In this document: in pieces, positions 33,374 through 41,961 of the stretch | Position numbering within the stretch: position 1 is the first letter of the stretch | Layout of the letters: each line of letters begins with the position of its first letter | Assembly (NCBI RefSeq): GCF_001428605.1 | Contig: NZ_LMID01000002.1 | Coordinates: 1 to 64,000 of the forward strand | Origin: Sphingomonas sp. Root720 | GTDB taxonomy: Bacteria > Pseudomonadota > Alphaproteobacteria > Sphingomonadales > Sphingomonadaceae | Direction: 5' to 3' | DNA length: 64,000 nt | Notes under the pieces: generated by a model | Seen by the model: the letters and a program-made list of their open reading frames with translations, nothing else | Database searches by the model: none | Told to the model about the DNA's origin: nothing | Translations under genes and position numbers: made by a program

Positions 33374-34884
33374 CGGTTTCTCGTTTCGGCAGGGGCGGAC
33401 TTTTGCCCGCCTTCATAGGGTCCAGGGGCCGGGATCGGCGCCATTTGCCAGCCGCCCCCCAGCGCCTTGTAGAGCTGGATCGTCGCGCTCGCCCGGGCGG
33501 CACGCGCCGCCGCGGCCGAATCCTGGCTGGTCAGGCGGCTGCGCTGACTGTCGAGCAGCGACTGGAAGTCGACGAGGCCCGACCGGTATTGCAGTTCGGC
33601 ATAGCGCGCCGAATTGTTCGCGGCCTCATAGCTGACCGCCAGATCGGCCTCGCGCCGCTCGGCGACCTCGCGGCTTTTCAACGCGTTCTCCACCTCCTCC
33701 AGCGCGGTCAGCACCGACTGGCGATAGGCGTCGTAGGCGGCGTCGGTAGCGGCCCGCTGGCCGAGGATGGCGGCGCGGATCTGCCCGCCTTCGAAGATCG
33801 GCGCGGTGATGCCCGCAACGAGGTTGCCGATGCCGTCGCTGATCACGTTGCCGATCGAGGTCGACGAGCCGGTGAAGGCGCCGGACAGGCGCAGCGCGGG
33901 ATAGAGCTGCGCGGTCTGCACGCCGATCCGCGCACTTTCGGCGGCGAGGGCGCGTTCGGCGCTGGCGATGTCGGGGCGGCGCTCGATCACCTGCGCCGGG
34001 ATCGGCGCGTCGACGCCGGGCGCCAGTGGAATCGAGGCGGGCTGGTCGATCAGGGCGGTGATCGCCCCGGGGGCCTCGCCCAGCAGCACGGCGACGCGGT
34101 TGACCGCGGTCGCATAGTCGTTCTCGATCGTCGGGATCGACGCGGCGGTCTGGGCGCGCAGCTGGCGCGCCCGCTCATAGTCGAGGCTGGAGACCAGGCC
34201 GGCCTGCCGCCGCCAGCCGACGAGTTCGAAGGTCTCGTCCTGCGCGGCCAGATTTTCGCGCGCGATCCGCAGGCGGATCTGGGCGAGCCGCGCCTGGACA
34301 TAGTTGAGCCCGACCTCGGAGGCGATGCTGGCCTGGGTGAAACGCAGGTCGGCCTCGCGCGCCTCGGCGGTGGCGCGGGCGGCCTGGACCGAGCGGCGGA
34401 TGCCCCCGAACAGATCGGCTTCCCAGGCGACGTCGAAGCCGCCGCGATAGATGGTGGTGTCGCCGCCGCTGCTGAGCGTCTGCCCCGTCGAGGGATCGAT
34501 GATCGTGCGGCTGTCGGCGCCGACGCTGCGCGTGACCGAGGCGCTGGTGCCGACGCTCGGCAGCGCCTGGCCCTGGGTGCCGCGCAGCGTGGCTCGCGCC
34601 TGGCGGAGCCGGGCGGCGGCGGCGCTGACGTCGAGATTGCCGGTGAAGGCGCGGTCGATCAGCTGGGTGAGGATCGGATCCTCGAAGCTGTCCCACCAGC
34701 GAGCGAGATCGACCATGTCCTGTTCGGCGGCGATGGTCGACGAAGATTGGAACTGGTCGGGGATCTTGAGATCCGACACCGATGGCGGCCGATAATCCGG
34801 CCCTGCGTTGCACGCCGACAGCAACAGCAGCCCCAGCCCGAACAGGGGGCGCGACAGGTAGGCAGGGCGACCGTCAAGCTTCAT
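33370..34884 (-). CDS. Outer-membrane efflux lipoprotein (NodT/OprM type)
   Basis: 504 residues from MKLDGRPAYLSRP with AGAGGA before the ATG. A lipoprotein signal with lipobox LLLLSAC precedes two OEP repeats rich in Ala/Gln/Arg helices (LRQARATLRGTQGQALP, ASAERALAAESARIGVQTAQLYP). Such proteins are trimeric TolC-like channels of tripartite pumps. It is the first gene of an eight-frame overlapping operon that ends with the two-component system. Confidence 0.95.
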   Translation of the reverse strand: MKLDGRPAYLSRPLFGLGLLLLSACNAGPDYRPPSVSDLKIPDQFQSSSTIAAEQDMVDLARWWDSFEDPILTQLIDRAFTGNLDVSAAAARLRQARATLRGTQGQALPSVGTSASVTRSVGADSRTIIDPSTGQTLSSGGDTTIYRGGFDVAWEADLFGGIRRSVQAARATAEAREADLRFTQASIASEVGLNYVQARLAQIRLRIARENLAAQDETFELVGWRRQAGLVSSLDYERARQLRAQTAASIPTIENDYATAVNRVAVLLGEAPGAITALIDQPASIPLAPGVDAPIPAQVIERRPDIASAERALAAESARIGVQTAQLYPALRLSGAFTGSSTSIGNVISDGIGNLVAGITAPIFEGGQIRAAILGQRAATDAAYDAYRQSVLTALEEVENALKSREVAERREADLAVSYEAANNSARYAELQYRSGLVDFQSLLDSQRSRLTSQDSAAAARAARASATIQLYKALGGGWQMAPIPAPGPYEGGQKSAPAETRNR

Positions 34885-34961
34885 TCCGATCCTCTTAGCC
34901 ACCCTTCATGTCGGAGGATTTCACCGCTGAAACGCGGATGTCGCATTGCACATAATCCCCG

Positions 34962-34981
34962 TTGTTGTCCGACCGCAACAA
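34962..34981. promoter_or_regulatory. Dyad symmetry before the efflux operon
   Basis: TTGTTG and CAACAA, spaced by 8 bases, form a perfect dyad 78 bases ahead of the first gene of the efflux operon. The position suits an activator or repressor site; the operon's own response regulator is the obvious candidate but OmpR-type sites are usually direct repeats, so this is uncertain. Confidence 0.4.
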
Positions 34982-35040
34982 GCGACGCGGCGAGAGCCGG
35001 GAATCTCGCCATGGATGTCGGGGGACAGGCGCCTTCACGC

Positions 35041-35062
35041 AAAAAATCCCGCTCGCGCGGGA
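35041..35062 (-). terminator. Rho-independent terminator after ompA-like gene
   Basis: On the minus strand TCCCGC-GCGA-GCGGGA is followed directly by six T residues, a textbook intrinsic terminator. It ends the DUF4398/OmpA operon 65 bases after the stop codon. Confidence 0.85.
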
Positions 35063-35085
35063 CTGGAACGGGATGGGAAGGTGCC

Positions 35086-35111
35086 GGGACCGCCGCGGCA
35101 AGGGCGGTCCC
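35086..35111 (-). terminator. Second stem-loop after ompA-like gene
   Basis: A perfect 9-base stem, GGGACCGCC and GGCGGTCCC with an 8-base loop, lies 16 bases after the OmpA stop. It has no T tract, so it may stabilise the mRNA end or assist the terminator at 35041. Confidence 0.5.
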
Positions 35112-35126
35112 GGTCTGGTCGATATG

Positions 35127-35969
35127 TCAGTTCAGCGCCGCGAAGGACGAAGCCTGCTGCCCGACCAGCGTCACTTCGACGCGGCGATTCTGCTGGCGCC
35201 CCGCAGCATTCATATTGTCGGCCACCGGCTGCGCCTCGCCATGGCCGACCGCGGTGATCCGCTCGGGCCCGACGCCCATCCCGGCCAGCGCGGTCCGCAC
35301 CGCCTGCGCGCGCGCCTCGGACAATTGCTGGTTGTAGCTGTCCGAACCCTGCGAGTCGGTATGGCCGTCGATGCGGACCTTCACGTCGGCATTGGCCTGC
35401 AGATATTGCGCGAGCGGCTGCAGGCGCTGCGCGGCGCCGGGCTTCAGATCGGCCTTGCCGGTCTCGAACACGACATCCTGGAGGACGAGCGTGGCGCCGA
35501 GCTGGGTCTGGCGCAGCTGATATTCGCGCATCTCGCTCTTCAGCCGGGCCGCTTCGGCCTGGGCCGCAGCCGCAGAGGCCTGCGCGTTGGCGGCGGTCGC
35601 CTGGGCATCGGCCAGCTTGGCATTCGTGCGCGACGTCGCCTCGGCCTTGGCCTGCTCGACATCCTTCTTCAGCATCGCGACCTTGGCGCGGGTGCGCGCG
35701 GTCTCGATCAGCGCGTCGATCTCGCCGGCGACGGCTTCGGCCTGGCCGGCCTTGTCGTTGTCGAGCTTCTTGTCGAGCTTCGCGATCCGCTCCGAAGCGC
35801 GATCCAGATAGACCGCGCCATATTCGGCGACGCCGGGTTCGGCACGCGCGACGGCGATCTTCTCGCGATACTGGTCGGTGACCAGCTTGTCGGTCTTGTC
35901 GGCAAGCGCCGGGGTGGCAAGGCCGGCCAGCGCGGTGGCGCCGGCAAAGGTCAGCATGAACTTGTTCAT
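35127..35969 (-). CDS. OmpA-family outer-membrane protein with coiled-coil
   Basis: 280 residues from MNKFMLTFAGATALAG with AGGAGAG before it. A signal peptide ends ATPALAD. Residues about 30-160 form a long Ala-rich helix/coiled coil (AKVAMLKKDVEQAKAEA, AQATAANAQASAAAAQAEAARL), and the end is an OmpA peptidoglycan-binding domain (DVKVRIDGHTDSQGSDSYNQQLSEARA). No barrel is present, so it probably links the wall to another envelope part. It follows the DUF4398 gene by 22 bases and both probably act together. Confidence 0.92.
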   Translation of the reverse strand: MNKFMLTFAGATALAGLATPALADKTDKLVTDQYREKIAVARAEPGVAEYGAVYLDRASERIAKLDKKLDNDKAGQAEAVAGEIDALIETARTRAKVAMLKKDVEQAKAEATSRTNAKLADAQATAANAQASAAAAQAEAARLKSEMREYQLRQTQLGATLVLQDVVFETGKADLKPGAAQRLQPLAQYLQANADVKVRIDGHTDSQGSDSYNQQLSEARAQAVRTALAGMGVGPERITAVGHGEAQPVADNMNAAGRQQNRRVEVTLVGQQASSFAALN

Positions 35970-35991
35970 CTCTTCTCTCCTGCTCGCCCGA

Positions 35992-36333
35992 TCAGTTCGC
36001 CGCGACCTTCGAGCGCTCGGTCTCGAGCGCGCGCATCTCGGCGGTGGCGGTCGCGAGGTCGGCCAGCGCCTCGGCCTCGCGGGCCAGGGCCAGCGCGTGG
36101 CGATCCTCATCCTTGCGGAACTGGACGTTCGCCTCTTCCAGCGTGGTCCGACTGCGGTTGAGCACGTCGCCGGCATTGCCGCCGACACCGGCCTTCTCCG
36201 CCGAATCGAGCTTCGCCTTGGCGGCTGCGATGGCAACGCGGGCGTCATCCTCATCCCCGGCCAGGGCGGCGCTCGGCGCAGCCAGGGCCGATAGTCCCGC
36301 CGCGGCGAGACCGATCAGAAGCATCCTCTTCAT
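35992..36333 (-). CDS. DUF4398-type periplasmic protein
   Basis: 113 residues with a signal peptide (LIGLAAAGLSALAAPSAALA) and a mature region of two Ala/Glu-rich antiparallel helices (ARVAIAAAKAKLDSAEKAG, LALAREAEALADLATATAEM). This is the pattern of DUF4398, commonly found just upstream of an OmpA-domain gene, as here. Function is not established; it may form a helical bundle with the coiled-coil part of its partner. Confidence 0.85.
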   Translation of the reverse strand: MKRMLLIGLAAAGLSALAAPSAALAGDEDDARVAIAAAKAKLDSAEKAGVGGNAGDVLNRSRTTLEEANVQFRKDEDRHALALAREAEALADLATATAEMRALETERSKVAAN

Positions 36334-36465
36334 TGTACACTACTCCGCATTTTGAACTCAGCCGCTACAACCGGGAGATATCGTTTCGGTTCCCGCGAAC
36401 ACCCCGACCGATCATTGTGAAAACTCCCGAAAAGGCTTATCCTGCGGGCCTTGTGGGAGAGGTCG

Positions 36466-37449
36466 ATGGAAAGGATGTTTCCTGTAATCAAGGGCTTGGC
36501 CGCGCTGGGCGTCGCCGGCCTGATGGCTGTGGCCGGGGCCGCCGCCCCGACTCCCGCTCCGAATGATTCTTCATCGCCCGAAATGATCCAGGGCGGCCGC
36601 GACATGAACAAGCGGCTGACCGTCCCGGTGACGATCGACGGCGGCGGCACCTATCAGTTCGTCGTCGACACCGGTGCCGAGCGCACCGTGCTGTCGCGCG
36701 AGCTGGCCGAGCGGCTGACCCTCGCCCCCGCCCAGCCCGTCACCTTGCTCAGCATCGCCGGACAGGATCAGGTCGCCACCGCGATCGTCCCGGGCCTGCG
36801 CCTCACATCGAGCCGTAGCCGGATGGCTTCGTTCGAGGCGCCGCTGCTGTCCGAATTTCACCTGGGCGCGGTCGGCATGCTCGGCATCGACAGCCTCCAG
36901 ACCAAGCGGGTCGTGCTCGATTTCCGTGCGATGCGCATGTCGATCAGCGAGGCGCCGCGATCGACCCGGGTCGAAACCGACGAGATCGTCGTGACGGCGC
37001 GCCGCCGGCTCGGCCAGCTGATCCTGGTCGACGCCGAGGCCGAGGGACAGAAGGTCAACGTCATCATCGACACCGGGTCGGCGGTGTCGATCGGCAACCC
37101 GGCGCTGCGCCAGAGGCTCGAGCGGCGCGGAAAGCTCGGACCGATCGTGCCGATCAGCATCACCAGCGTGACCGGCGGCCAGACCCTGGCCGACTATAGC
37201 TCCGCCCAGGAGATCCGGATCGGCACCGTGACCCTGAAGGACATGCCGGTCGCCTTTGCCGACGCGGAGATATTCCACCGGCTCGGGCTCGACGGAAAGC
37301 CGGCCCTGCTGCTGGGCATGGATGCGCTGCGCCTGTTCGACCGGGTGTCGATCGACTTCGCCAACCGCACCGTACGCTTCCTGATGCCGGGCGACGCCTG
37401 GCAGGCGCCGCCGCCCCAGCTCGCCGGGATGGTGCCCCACCGTGGCTGA
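36466..37449 (+). CDS. Two-lobed retropepsin-like aspartyl protease
   Basis: 327 residues from an ATG with GGGAGAGG before it; a TTG at 36451 is possible. After a signal peptide (AALGVAGLMAVAGAAAP) there are two retropepsin-like domains. Each has the active-site loop (FVVDTGAERT and VIIDTGSAVS) and the later hydrophobic-Gly motif (VGMLGIDSL and LLLGMDALRL). Retropepsins normally need two chains, each giving one DTG; here one polypeptide carries both, so it could form its own active site as pepsins do. Target unknown, location periplasmic. It is divergent from the DUF4398 gene. Confidence 0.88.
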   Translation: MERMFPVIKGLAALGVAGLMAVAGAAAPTPAPNDSSSPEMIQGGRDMNKRLTVPVTIDGGGTYQFVVDTGAERTVLSRELAERLTLAPAQPVTLLSIAGQDQVATAIVPGLRLTSSRSRMASFEAPLLSEFHLGAVGMLGIDSLQTKRVVLDFRAMRMSISEAPRSTRVETDEIVVTARRRLGQLILVDAEAEGQKVNVIIDTGSAVSIGNPALRQRLERRGKLGPIVPISITSVTGGQTLADYSSAQEIRIGTVTLKDMPVAFADAEIFHRLGLDGKPALLLGMDALRLFDRVSIDFANRTVRFLMPGDAWQAPPPQLAGMVPHRG

Positions 37450-37526
37450 TCGGGCCGGACGGCAAGGGATCGCTGGACGCGGCCGCCGGGAAGGCTAGTC
37501 TGCGGCTTTCCGATGGAGAATCTCCC

Positions 37527-38078
37527 ATGCGTCGCCTGTTGTCCGCCCTCGGCCTTATCGCCGCCCTCGCCATGCCCGCCGCCGCCCCCGCCGCGCTGAA
37601 GACGGGGGCCAAGGCGCCACTGTTCGACACGCGGGCGTCGCTCGGCGGCAAGGATTTCGATTTCTCGCTGGCCAAGGCGCTCAAGAAGGGTCCGGTGGTG
37701 CTGTATTTCTTCCCCGCCGCCTTCACCAAGGGCTGCACGGTCGAGGCGCGCGAGTTCGCCGAGGCGACCGACGACTTCGCGAAGCTGGGTGCGACCGTCG
37801 TCGGCATGGCGGCCGACCCGATCGAAAAGCTCAACCAGTTCTCGGTCCAGGAATGCCGCAACAAATTCGCGGTCGGCGTCGCCACCCCGGCGATGATCAA
37901 GGGCTATGACGTCGCGCTGGAAGCCGGCCTCATTCCCAACGTCACCGGGCGCACCAACCGCACTTCCTATGTGATCGCGCCGAACGGCAAGGTCGTCTTC
38001 GTCCATTCGGAAATGGGCGTCGCGGGCCATGTCAACGGCACGATGGAGGCGGTCAAGTCGCTCAAGGCCAAGCGCTGA
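37527..38078 (+). CDS. Exported peroxiredoxin (BCP/PrxQ-like)
   Basis: 183 residues with a signal peptide (ALGLIAALAMPAAAPA), so periplasmic. The thioredoxin-like peroxidase core has VVLYFFPAAFTKGCTVEAREF with the peroxidatic cysteine near residue 70, and a second cysteine in VQECRNKF (about 109) that could be the resolving partner. In most PrxQ proteins the motif is TPGCT; here it is FTKGCT as in several proteobacterial secreted forms. It would reduce H2O2 or organic peroxides. RBS GGAGAAT before the ATG. Confidence 0.9.
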   Translation: MRRLLSALGLIAALAMPAAAPAALKTGAKAPLFDTRASLGGKDFDFSLAKALKKGPVVLYFFPAAFTKGCTVEAREFAEATDDFAKLGATVVGMAADPIEKLNQFSVQECRNKFAVGVATPAMIKGYDVALEAGLIPNVTGRTNRTSYVIAPNGKVVFVHSEMGVAGHVNGTMEAVKSLKAKR

Positions 38079-38087
38079 CCCCCTTCG

Positions 38088-38903
38088 CTAGGCGTCCTGC
38101 ACCTTCGCGATCAGCGCCTGGGCGGCCGCCGGATTCCGCTCCTTCGCGCCGGCGATGAAGAACAGGAAGACGTCCCGCGCCTTTGCGCCGTCCGTCGCGG
38201 GCGCCGCATAGGCCAGCCCTTCCGGCGCCTTGCCGGCCGCCCATGCCCGCGCGATGCCGGCCCAGCGATCCAGCTCTGCCGCGTCGTAGCCGGTCGGCTC
38301 GTCGGCGCGGCTCTGCTGCAGCCGGGCGTAGACGAAGGGCGCGGTGAGGTCGGCGATCATCGGATATTCGGCATGGTCGGCGAACACGACCGCGCAGCCG
38401 CGGTCGCGGGCCAGTTCGACGAACTCGGCGCAGACGAAGCTCTCGTGGCGCGGTTCGATCGCGTGGCGCAGCCTCACCCCTTCCTGTTCCGCGGGCAGCA
38501 GGTCGAGGAAGCGCGCGAAATCGTCGCGCTCGAACCTCTTCGTTCCCATGAACTGCCACAGGATGGGCCCAAGCTTCGGGCCCAGTTCGGCGATGCCCTG
38601 GCCGAGGAATTTGGCGATCGAGTCCGCACCGTCGGCCAGCACCTTGCGGTTGGTGCAGAAGCGTGAGGCCTTGGCGGTGAAGACGAACCCCTCGGGCACC
38701 GCCGCCGCCCATTTCTGCCACGTCTCGCGCTTCTGGGTGCCGTAATAGGTGCCGTTGATCTCGATCGCGGTGAGGTGCTGGCCGGCATAGTCGAGCTCGC
38801 GGGCATGGGGCAGGCCCTTGGGGTAGAAATTGTCGCGCCACGGCTCGTAGGTCCAGCCGCCGACACCGGTATAGATGCATCCGCTCGACGTCGATCCCGC
38901 CAT
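38088..38903 (-). CDS. DUF72 family protein (YecE-like)
   Basis: 271 residues from MAGSTSSGCIYTGVGGWTYEPW. The DUF72 hallmarks are GVGGWTYEPWRDNFYP, the FYGTQKRETWQKWA-type segment (here TYYGTQKRETW), FVFTAKASRF and LWQFMGTKRF. The fold is a TIM barrel; function in bacteria is not established. The ATG overlaps the stop of the next gene upstream (TGATG), placing it in an operon with a GFA-type protein. Confidence 0.92.
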   Translation of the reverse strand: MAGSTSSGCIYTGVGGWTYEPWRDNFYPKGLPHARELDYAGQHLTAIEINGTYYGTQKRETWQKWAAAVPEGFVFTAKASRFCTNRKVLADGADSIAKFLGQGIAELGPKLGPILWQFMGTKRFERDDFARFLDLLPAEQEGVRLRHAIEPRHESFVCAEFVELARDRGCAVVFADHAEYPMIADLTAPFVYARLQQSRADEPTGYDAAELDRWAGIARAWAAGKAPEGLAYAAPATDGAKARDVFLFFIAGAKERNPAAAQALIAKVQDA

Positions 38904-39253
38904 CAGAAGCTCGCCCCGTCGACCTTCTGGATCTCCAGCGCATCGGGATCGATGCTCTCGACGCAGCGCAGGTTGACCGCCGCCATCGCGCTGCCGTCGG
39001 GCATCTTGCCCATCGCGAAGGGCTGGGTGCCGCAGGTCGAGCAGAAGCGATGCTCGATGGCATGCTTGTGGAAAAAATAGCTCGTCAGCTCGTCCTCGCC
39101 CCGTTCCAGCCGGAACTGCGCGGCGGGGAAAAAGGCAAGAAGGAAGCCCTTGCGCCGGCAGTGCGAGCAATTGCACGCCATCGCCTGGCCGGGCGGATCG
39201 GCATCGACCGTATAGGCGACCTTGCCGCAGTGACAGCTTCCTTCGAACGCCAT
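38903..39253 (-). CDS. GFA-family (CENP-V/Gfa-like) zinc protein
   Basis: 116 residues from MAFEGSCHCGKVAY. The zinc ligands are laid out as C-x-C (SCHCG), C-x-C-x2-C (CNCSHC) and C-x2-C (CSTCG), typical of the glutathione-dependent formaldehyde-activating (GFA) family. Most members have no proven reaction, and the original Gfa activity is disputed. It overlaps DUF72 and follows the DUF1428 gene by 10 bases. Confidence 0.92.
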   Translation of the reverse strand: MAFEGSCHCGKVAYTVDADPPGQAMACNCSHCRRKGFLLAFFPAAQFRLERGEDELTSYFFHKHAIEHRFCSTCGTQPFAMGKMPDGSAMAAVNLRCVESIDPDALEIQKVDGASF

Positions 39254-39263
39254 TGTCCGCTCC

Positions 39264-39620
39264 TCAATTCTCGACGATGACCTTGAAGCCGCCATAGATC
39301 ATGCGCTTCCCGTCGAAGGGCATGTTCTCCATGTCGGACTTCATGCGCGGGTCTTCCATAACCTTCTTCATGATCGCATCGCGCGCTTCCCGCGTTTCGT
39401 AGGTGATCCAGGAAAAGATCACGACCTCGTCGTCCTTCAGCTGCACCGCGCGCGGAAAGCTCGTCAGCTCGCCGACCGGCACATCGTCGCCGACCGCCTC
39501 GACATAGGACAGCGCACCGAATTCCATCCACACGTCGCGCGCCTTTTCGGCCAGCGCCTTATAGGCGTCGAGCTTGTCCTTCGACACCGCCACGATGAAT
39601 CCGTCGACATAAGGCATCAT
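39264..39620 (-). CDS. DUF1428 family protein
   Basis: 118 residues from twin ATGs with AAGGAG ahead. The start MMPYVDGFIVAVSKDKLDAYK and the WITYETREARDAIMKKVMEDPRM region are diagnostic of DUF1428, small ferredoxin-like-fold proteins related to dimeric alpha-beta barrels. Function unknown. It leads the DUF1428/GFA/DUF72 operon. The next gene upstream, the LysR regulator, reads the same way but lies 73 bases before it. Confidence 0.93.
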   Translation of the reverse strand: MMPYVDGFIVAVSKDKLDAYKALAEKARDVWMEFGALSYVEAVGDDVPVGELTSFPRAVQLKDDEVVIFSWITYETREARDAIMKKVMEDPRMKSDMENMPFDGKRMIYGGFKVIVEN

Positions 39621-39692
39621 CGGTCTCCTTCGTATCTTTCCGGCAGGCATAGCGCACCACCCGGTACAAGGACGCAATCGATCGCCGCGATC

Positions 39693-40589
39693 CTACACGG
39701 GGTGGCGCACGAATCCATCGGCTGAGCGGTTTTCGACCAGCTCGGCCAGCAGGCGGATAGCCGGCCGTTCGGCCAGCCCTGCTGCCGCCTGGGGGGCGAA
39801 CAGCAGTCCGATCTCGCGGGTAAACGGAAAATCGGCGAGCCGCGGGCGGACGACGCCGGGCGCGCGGAAGCTGTCGGGCATCACCGTGACCCCCAGCCCG
39901 GCACGCACCAGCCGCAGCGCGCGATCGTCGCTGGTGACGCGGGCGGGAAAGAAGGGACGGACGCCGCGCGCGGTGAAGTAGCGGCTGGTGTCGGACAGCA
40001 GCTCGCAATGCCGCCGGACGATCATCGGCTCGCCCCCCAGTTCCGCGCCGTCGATCAGCTCGCGCCCCGCGAGCGCATGCGTCGCCGACATCGCCAGCGC
40101 ATAACCCTCGGTGAACAGCGGCTCGGCCGGGAAGCGGCTATCGGCCCGCAGAATGGTGAGCGCGACGTCGAGCCCGCCCCGCGCCAGCCGCTCGGTCAGT
40201 TCGCGCTCGCGTCCCTCGATGAACTCGACCCGTTCGCCGCCCCCCGCCCCGTGCAAGCGGCCGACATAATCCTCGATCCACGGTGCCGGGATCGAGCCGA
40301 GGATGCCGAGTCGCACGGTGGCCGGCGCCGCTTCCTCCTGCACCGCCCGCTCCGCCGCCGCGAACTCGGCCTCGATCCGGCGCGCATGCCCGGCGAGGCG
40401 GACCGCAGCCGCGGTCAGTTCGACCCGCCGGTTGGAGCGGATGAACAAGGGCCGGCCGAGCAGCGTTTCCAGCTTGGCGATTCCGGCGGACAGGGTCGGC
40501 TGCGAGACGTTGCACGACACCGCCGCCTTGGAGAAATTGCCCTGGTCGATCACCGCGAGAAAGTAGCGGAGGAGATAGCGATCTATCAT
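39693..40589 (-). CDS. LysR-family transcriptional regulator
   Basis: 298 residues with an N-terminal winged helix (YFLAVIDQGNFSKAAVSCNVSQPTLSAGIAKLE) and a periplasmic-binding-protein-like effector domain. The ligand is unknown. It is divergent from the isovaleryl-CoA dehydrogenase gene, with 90 bases between them, so it may control leucine catabolism and itself, or the DUF1428 operon that follows it. A perfect palindrome covers its start codon (40585-40605). Confidence 0.93.
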   Translation of the reverse strand: MIDRYLLRYFLAVIDQGNFSKAAVSCNVSQPTLSAGIAKLETLLGRPLFIRSNRRVELTAAAVRLAGHARRIEAEFAAAERAVQEEAAPATVRLGILGSIPAPWIEDYVGRLHGAGGGERVEFIEGRERELTERLARGGLDVALTILRADSRFPAEPLFTEGYALAMSATHALAGRELIDGAELGGEPMIVRRHCELLSDTSRYFTARGVRPFFPARVTSDDRALRLVRAGLGVTVMPDSFRAPGVVRPRLADFPFTREIGLLFAPQAAAGLAERPAIRLLAELVENRSADGFVRHPV

Positions 40590-40605
40590 AGATACGGTCT
40601 ATGAT
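40585..40605. promoter_or_regulatory. Perfect palindrome over the LysR start codon
   Basis: ATCATAGA, 5 bases, TCTATGAT: perfect 8-base arms. It overlaps the LysR ATG at 40587-40589 and faces the divergent ivd promoter, 75 bases before the ivd ATG. LysR sites are inverted repeats of this kind, so self-control and control of ivd are both likely. Confidence 0.65.
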
Positions 40606-40679
40606 GTTCCCACATCTCTTTCAATTTTTCTTATGAACCACGGTGAATTATCAGGGCAGCGGCGTTCTGGAGAGGCAAT

Positions 40680-41843
40680 ATGGCAGAATTCGATTTCGCA
40701 CTGGGCGAGATGGCGGATGCGATCCGCGACACGACGGCACGCTATGCGGCCGACCGTATCGCCCCGCTCGCCGCCAAGATCGACGCGGACGATTGGTTCC
40801 CGCGCGAGATCTGGCCCGAAATGGGCGCGCTCGGCCTGCACGGCATCACCGTCGCCGAAGAGGATGGCGGCCTGGGCCTCGGCTATCTCGAACATGTCGT
40901 GGCACAGGAAGAAATCGCCCGCGCCTCGGCCTCGATCGGGCTCAGCTACGGCGCCCATTCGAACCTGTGCGTCAACCAGATCCGCCGCTGGGCCACCGCC
41001 GAGCAAAAGGCGCGCTATCTCCCCAAGCTGATCTCGGGCGAGCATGTCGGCAGCCTGGCGATGTCCGAAGCGGGCGCCGGGTCCGACGTCGTCTCGATGA
41101 AGCTGAAGGCCGAGAAGAAGGGCGATCGCTACGTCCTCAACGGCACGAAGTTCTGGATCACCAACGCGACCTATGCCGACACGCTGGTCGTCTATGCCAA
41201 GACCGGCGGCAATGACGACAAGGCGTCGCGCGCCATCACCACCTTCATCATCGAAAAGGGCTTCAAGGGTTTCTCGATCGGGCAGAAGATCGACAAGGTC
41301 GGCATGCGCGGCTCGCCGACCGCCGAGCTGGTGTTCGAGGACTGCGAGGTTCCCGAGGAGAATGTGATGGGCCCGACCGGCGGCGGCGTCGGCGTGCTGA
41401 TGTCGGGGCTCGACTATGAGCGCACCGTCCTCGCCGGCATCCAGCTCGGCATCATGCAGGCCTGCCTCGACACCGTCCTACCCTATGTGCGCGAGCGCAA
41501 GCAGTTCGGCCAGCCGATCGGCGCCTTCCAGCTGATGCAGGCCAAGGTTGCCGACATGTACGTCGCGCTCAACTCTGCGCGCGCCTATGTCTATGCGGTG
41601 GCGCGGAACTGCGACGCGGGCCGCACCACTCGCTTCGACGCGGCGGGCGCGATCCTGCTCGCCAGCGAGAATGCGGTGAAGGTCGCCAACGAAGCGGTCC
41701 AGGCGCTGGGCGGCGCGGGCTATACGAAGGACTGGCCGGTCGAACGCTATATGCGCGACGCCAAGCTGCTCGACATCGGCGCCGGCACCAACGAGATCCG
41801 TCGCATGCTGATCGGCCGGGAAGTTATCGGGGCGGGCTCGTGA
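40680..41843 (+). CDS. liuA: Isovaleryl-CoA dehydrogenase
   Basis: 387 residues, GGAGAGG before the ATG. The acyl-CoA dehydrogenase motifs [37 protein letters not shown] and, near the C-terminus, [33 protein letters not shown] are those of isovaleryl-CoA dehydrogenases; the catalytic glutamate is expected in [12 protein letters not shown] as in that subgroup. It oxidises isovaleryl-CoA to 3-methylcrotonyl-CoA with FAD. The next two genes carboxylate the product. Confidence 0.94.
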   Translation: MAEFDFALGEMADAIRDTTARYAADRIAPLAAKIDADDWFPREIWPEMGALGLHGITVAEEDGGLGLGYLEHVVAQEEIARASASIGLSYGAHSNLCVNQIRRWATAEQKARYLPKLISGEHVGSLAMSEAGAGSDVVSMKLKAEKKGDRYVLNGTKFWITNATYADTLVVYAKTGGNDDKASRAITTFIIEKGFKGFSIGQKIDKVGMRGSPTAELVFEDCEVPEENVMGPTGGGVGVLMSGLDYERTVLAGIQLGIMQACLDTVLPYVRERKQFGQPIGAFQLMQAKVADMYVALNSARAYVYAVARNCDAGRTTRFDAAGAILLASENAVKVANEAVQALGGAGYTKDWPVERYMRDAKLLDIGAGTNEIRRMLIGREVIGAGS

Positions 41844-41869
41844 GCGCCCGCCGGAACCCCGCCCTTGTC

Positions 41870-41951
41870 CGTCACCCCAGCGAAGGCTGGGGTCTCAAAA
41901 GGCAAGGTCCCTCCATCACCTCCCGAGATGCCAGCCTCCGCGGGCATGACG
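41870..41951. repeat. Dispersed inverted-repeat element (copy 4)
   Basis: 82 bases with ends CGTCACCCCAGCGAAGGC and GCCTCCGCGGGCATGACG. It fills most of the space between liuA and liuB and ends 10 bases before the liuB start, so it shapes the mRNA just ahead of that gene. Confidence 0.9.
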
Positions 41952-41961
41952 GCCTTGCGCT

